IMG/VR virus record: IMGVR_UViG_3300045996_000468
Span: 1-62,126 of that record
DNA: 62,126 nt
DNA from: a virus
Strand: one strand, 5' to 3'
Position numbers and translations under genes: made by a program. Each line of letters starts with the position of its first letter. Within the stretch, counting starts at the first letter, position 1. This document shows, in pieces, positions 59,510 through 62,126 of the stretch. Below the pieces are notes generated by a model. It saw only the letters and a program-made list of their open reading frames with translations, had not been told where the DNA came from and made no database searches.

Positions 59510-59710
59510 ATGACAACTCCGTCGATCGAATTCTATTGCAACAAAGCCGGCAAATGGTCGTGGCGTCTGCGCGCCGCGAACAATCGGATCATCTGCACGC
59601 CGGGCGAAGACTTTTGCAGCCGGCGCAATGCGATGAACAACTTCGCGGACGTTGTCGGTGTGATCAACAATCCGGCGACGCGCAGAGAAAACCGCGAGGC
59701 GAAAAAGTGA
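59510..59710 (+). CDS. DUF1508-like small protein
   Basis: 66 residues. FYCNKAGKWSWRLRAANNRII followed by GEDFCSRRNAMN is the DUF1508 (YegP) repeat, a small fold of unknown function found in bacteria. Only one repeat is present. GTGA overlap with the next gene. Confidence 0.75.
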   Translation: MTTPSIEFYCNKAGKWSWRLRAANNRIICTPGEDFCSRRNAMNNFADVVGVINNPATRRENREAKK

Positions 59711-59949
59711 GCGCGTGGAAAATGAACGTCGCGCTGTTGATGCTGGTGCTGTGGTTCGCCGGGCTCGCGCTCTTCTGCGCATGGCAAGGCGACAACAAAT
59801 ACACGCTGCGCTATCAAACCGGCGAAGATCAGCAGCATCGATCCTATTATCTGTTCGCGCTCATGTTCGCATTGCTCGCGGTCGCCGCCGCAATGGTCGG
59901 CTTGTCGCGATTGCTGTTGCGCATGGCCGTGATCTTGGGGGCAACGTGA
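59707..59949 (+). CDS. Two-span membrane protein
   Basis: 80 residues from GTG 59707; ATG 59722 is possible. Membrane spans at about 7-24 and 48-68. TGATG overlap downstream. Function unknown. Confidence 0.6.
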   Translation: MSAWKMNVALLMLVLWFAGLALFCAWQGDNKYTLRYQTGEDQQHRSYYLFALMFALLAVAAAMVGLSRLLLRMAVILGAT

Positions 59950-60197
59950 TGCACTCGATCGTCGTCGCGCTCGTTCTCGCATCAAGCGCCGCAATGGCGC
60001 ACGATGCGTCGACGACAGCGAAGGCGCACAGAAGCGATCGCCCGACAGAACTTCAGTGCGAGCAAAAGCCGCCGAAGACGTGCGACGAAGTTCGCGAATT
60101 CGTGCGCTGCTTTGGCAAGGTGCGATCGCGCATCATCGCGCGGTTCATGGGCGCGAGCGCGGCGGATATCAAACGCGCGGAGGAATGTCTGCGATGA
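59949..60197 (+). CDS. Exported small Cys protein
   Basis: 82 residues. Signal peptide at 1-18 (VVALVLASSAAMA). The mature part has four Cys (C-x7-C, C, C near the end), suggesting disulfides in the periplasm. Second exported Cys protein of this phage (see 1528-1830). Confidence 0.65.
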   Translation: MHSIVVALVLASSAAMAHDASTTAKAHRSDRPTELQCEQKPPKTCDEVREFVRCFGKVRSRIIARFMGASAADIKRAEECLR

Positions 60198-60448
60198 CGC
60201 GCGTGCGGCTGATCATGCAGGCGATCGGCTTCCTTTACGAGCGCTCGACGGTGTGGCGATTGTCGGCGTGCAGCGGCGTGCATCCTGCTTGCGATTGGCA
60301 CGTGAAGAACAAGAATGCGTGTTCGCGTTGCGTAAAAGCTAGACCAATGGAAAACGTGAAAGCGCTGGTAAAGCGCGCAATCGAGGAAACAGAAGATGAC
60401 GGTCATTCAACGGCAGTGCGCAGCCTGCAAGAAAATGTTTCGGTGTGA
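60194..60448 (+). CDS. Hypothetical small Cys/His protein
   Basis: 84 residues. CSGVHPACDWHVKNKNACSRC could hold one zinc. Coupled to the previous gene (ATGA). Its end overlaps the next gene by 53 bp. Confidence 0.55.
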   Translation: MTRVRLIMQAIGFLYERSTVWRLSACSGVHPACDWHVKNKNACSRCVKARPMENVKALVKRAIEETEDDGHSTAVRSLQENVSV

Positions 60449-61238
60449 CGACGCATCAAAGGCGCGCGAATGCGGCTGGTGTATGCACGACGCACTGAAT
60501 GCGAACGCGATCGCTCACAAGCCCGCAGATCAATTCAACCCGATGCACGAAGGCGACGGTTGGGACGCGGCGTTGCGCGAGATTGAACAGCGCGCAAACG
60601 AAGATGACGGACTGAACTTCGGGCCGCACTACTTCGTCAGTGATGCGCTGTATGACGCGATGAAAGCGCAAGGCGTCAACATGAGCGCATATCGTCGATA
60701 TCAATATCCGAAGGTCAGTGAAGCGGCCATGACGACGTTCAAGCAGAATGACGATACCAGCGTATTCGCATTTCGTCTTGACGATGCGCCAGTCGATCCG
60801 CAATCGCTGCTGATCAACGGCATGAGCGCAGAAGAGTACGCGCGGCGCGATGATAGCGCGCTTGATGCGGTCAAGATCGTCGTTGATCCGTCCGACAAAA
60901 TGAAAACCATCGCGGCTCAAGTCGATCGCATGCGCAAAGAGCGCGAGAATGCGAAGCGCAAAAGCGAGGTGACGGACTTCGATGACTTGATGCGTTTTCG
61001 CGACGGCAAGGCGTCACGAGCGCTGCGTGAAGTCGATCGACGCATCGCAGAAGATCGCGCCGCGCTCGCGTTCAATCTGTGCGTCGCGCTCTATCGTCAG
61101 TGCATCATCAACGCGATCACGTTCATGTGCCCGATCGACGAAGCGCCATTGATGATAGATCAAAGCGGACGCTGGCCGACAACGCACGTCATTCGCGCGC
61201 TGCCGTGCAACGAAGGCGAAGGGGAGATTGCGATATGA
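60396..61238 (+). CDS. Hypothetical protein with N-terminal zinc finger
   Basis: 280 residues; GAGGAAACAG precedes ATG 60396. CAACKKMF ... CGWC (about 8-29) is a zinc ribbon. Residues 35-140 contain a DALYDAMKAQGV segment; the C-terminus is helical. No family recognised. Confidence 0.65.
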   Translation: MTVIQRQCAACKKMFRCDDASKARECGWCMHDALNANAIAHKPADQFNPMHEGDGWDAALREIEQRANEDDGLNFGPHYFVSDALYDAMKAQGVNMSAYRRYQYPKVSEAAMTTFKQNDDTSVFAFRLDDAPVDPQSLLINGMSAEEYARRDDSALDAVKIVVDPSDKMKTIAAQVDRMRKERENAKRKSEVTDFDDLMRFRDGKASRALREVDRRIAEDRAALAFNLCVALYRQCIINAITFMCPIDEAPLMIDQSGRWPTTHVIRALPCNEGEGEIAI

Positions 61239-61459
61239 AGGGCGCGCCGTTCTCAAACCTAATTCGCAAATCATCAGGCGGTGGCGCTGGCGATGATCAC
61301 GCCGACGCAATGCTCGCGATGGATCGCGAAGACGAACACGAAGCGATCGATCGCGCTCACTGGAATGCGCACGTTGCGCGCATTCGATTGTTCAAGGTGA
61401 CGATCGGCATTTTGACGGCGTGTTTGCTGATCATCACAGCCGCAGCGGTGCTGCGATGA
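61235..61459 (+). CDS. Tail-anchored membrane protein
   Basis: 74 residues: a charged N-terminal 50 and one C-terminal membrane span (about 52-73, FKVTIGILTACLLIITAAAV). Function unknown; ATGA overlaps on both sides. Confidence 0.6.
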   Translation: MKGAPFSNLIRKSSGGGAGDDHADAMLAMDREDEHEAIDRAHWNAHVARIRLFKVTIGILTACLLIITAAAVLR

Positions 61460-61521
61460 CTGTGCCTCACGTGCCGTTGCTGGTGGCCGCTGTCGCTCTA
61501 TACGCATGGTGCATCCTATGA
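61456..61521 (+). CDS. 21-residue membrane peptide
   Basis: MTVPHVPLLVAAVALYAWCIL, ATGA-coupled upstream and overlapping the next ATG at 61518. Very short; real only if translation coupling is accepted. Confidence 0.35.
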   Translation: MTVPHVPLLVAAVALYAWCIL

Positions 61522-61838
61522 CGACGACAATGAAGGGCGAATGCGAGCATTGTCTAAACAAAGACAAGAGCCGCTATCGCACGCAATGCAAGTATGTTGG
61601 CGACTATCCATCGCGCCGCGCCTTCGTGCTGTCGACGTTTGATGCGCCGTGTGTATGCGATGCGTTCGACATTGCTCGATCACATCGCACGCTCATGCAG
61701 CGGCTTAGGCGCGTGCGCTGTTGGTTGCGCGGGTATCATCGCGACACGCCGACGATTGGCGCATTCCGTTATGACGTTGATGGCATGTGCTGCGACTGCG
61801 GAAGAGTAGGCACGGGACACAGCGAAAGGGGCGAGTGA
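61518..61838 (+). CDS. Cys-rich hypothetical protein
   Basis: 106 residues from ATG 61518. CEHC and CKY near the start, CVCDAF in the middle and CCDCG near the end suggest two zinc sites. Function unknown. Confidence 0.6.
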   Translation: MTTTMKGECEHCLNKDKSRYRTQCKYVGDYPSRRAFVLSTFDAPCVCDAFDIARSHRTLMQRLRRVRCWLRGYHRDTPTIGAFRYDVDGMCCDCGRVGTGHSERGE

Positions 61839-61969
61839 TGAAGCCGACAACGATCGTATCAATGACAATGACCTTTGTGGTGGCTGTCACCGGGTTCGTA
61901 TTCGGCTGGCTCACAGCGGAGCTAGCGGACACGACTGTTCGGCTGTTCGCATCGATGCTTGCAGGGTGA
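61838..61969 (+). CDS. 43-residue membrane peptide
   Basis: One membrane span (about 8-28, TFVVAVTGFVFGWLTAELA). ATG 61838 overlaps the previous stop (TGATG); AAAGGGG is upstream. Last gene before the join. It could be a small holin-like or regulatory peptide. Confidence 0.5.
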   Translation: MKPTTIVSMTMTFVVAVTGFVFGWLTAELADTTVRLFASMLAG

Positions 61970-61999
61970 CAGCGTGGGGCGCTTCCCCTTCCCGTGGTG

Positions 62000-62125
62000 A
62001 AGGCATGCACTGCATACGAATGAGCGCCAACAGGGCGCGGTGACACACAGCGAGACGCAAGAGAATGGCGCGAGAAAAACGATCAGGGACCGTAGCCCGA
62101 CGCGGTCCATCGCGCCGAAACGCGG
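62000..62125. repeat. Terminal direct repeat, right copy
   Basis: Exact copy of 1-126, so the genome is a circle of about 61,999 bp. Confidence 0.95.
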
Positions 62126-62126
62126 G

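Noticed and set aside
1-62126. A phage-encoded GANTC methylase that would explain the missing sites
   Set aside because: I found no protein with a DPPY-type or other methyltransferase motif among the genes.

Overview
The window reads as one complete, circularly closed genome of a tailed bacteriophage (about 62.0 kb). Bases 1-126 are repeated exactly at 62000-62125, so the two ends join. The tail is contractile and Mu-like (sheath, tube, frameshifted chaperone, tape measure, gpN, gpP, gp45-gp48). The head is lambda-like (Nu1/GpA terminase, B-type portal, gpW, S49 protease with scaffold tail, gpD, gpE). I see no integrase, transposase, DNA polymerase or DNA methyltransferase. The host is probably an alphaproteobacterium with the cell-cycle methylase CcrM. 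The main reason is that I could not find one GANTC site in the whole sequence, although about two hundred would be expected by chance. The XRE regulator and the small exported Cys protein also resemble alphaproteobacterial families.

Layout. (1) A rightward late operon starts at 58467, crosses the sequence ends and runs to 31619. It begins with small membrane or exported proteins and a gpZ-like tail protein. It continues through small genes (191-1830), terminase, head genes (1830-11035), accessory structural genes (11035-17546: thioredoxin-fold, DUF1996 and a 999-aa repeat protein), the Mu-like tail (17628-27503), fibre and beta-helix proteins, an N-acetylmuramidase and membrane lysis candidates. 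A terminator for this operon lies inside the convergent gene at 31745-31784. (2) A leftward block (35791 to 31620) holds an XRE regulator, a RecE-like exonuclease, a zinc-ribbon protein, a RecT annealing protein and small unknowns. (3) A short rightward block (36022-37489) ends with a RuvC-like resolvase. (4) A long leftward early operon (57861 to 37407) holds a MoxR ATPase / DUF3150 / VWA-peptidase cassette, many small unknown genes, a MazG-like protein, two replication-type proteins, a Lar-like protein, an ExoX-like nuclease and a Ref/DUF968-like protein.

Signals outside genes. A leftward sigma70-type promoter at 58284-58312 is overlapped by two matched 14-bp palindromes. Its roughly 410-nt leader contains nested hairpins. 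A perfect 8-7-8 palindrome sits between the divergent blocks at 35830-35852. About 475 bp (40579-41055) is a degenerate pentanucleotide repeat with no gene. An 840-bp non-coding stretch (49788-50630) contains a complete tRNA-Glu(UUC) on the strand opposite to its neighbours, followed downstream by a strong terminator. Many leftward genes share the ribosome-binding leader GGAGCAAA.

Limits: functional calls come from recognising motifs and gene order by eye; no database search was run. Many small early genes are given only as coding sequences of unknown function.
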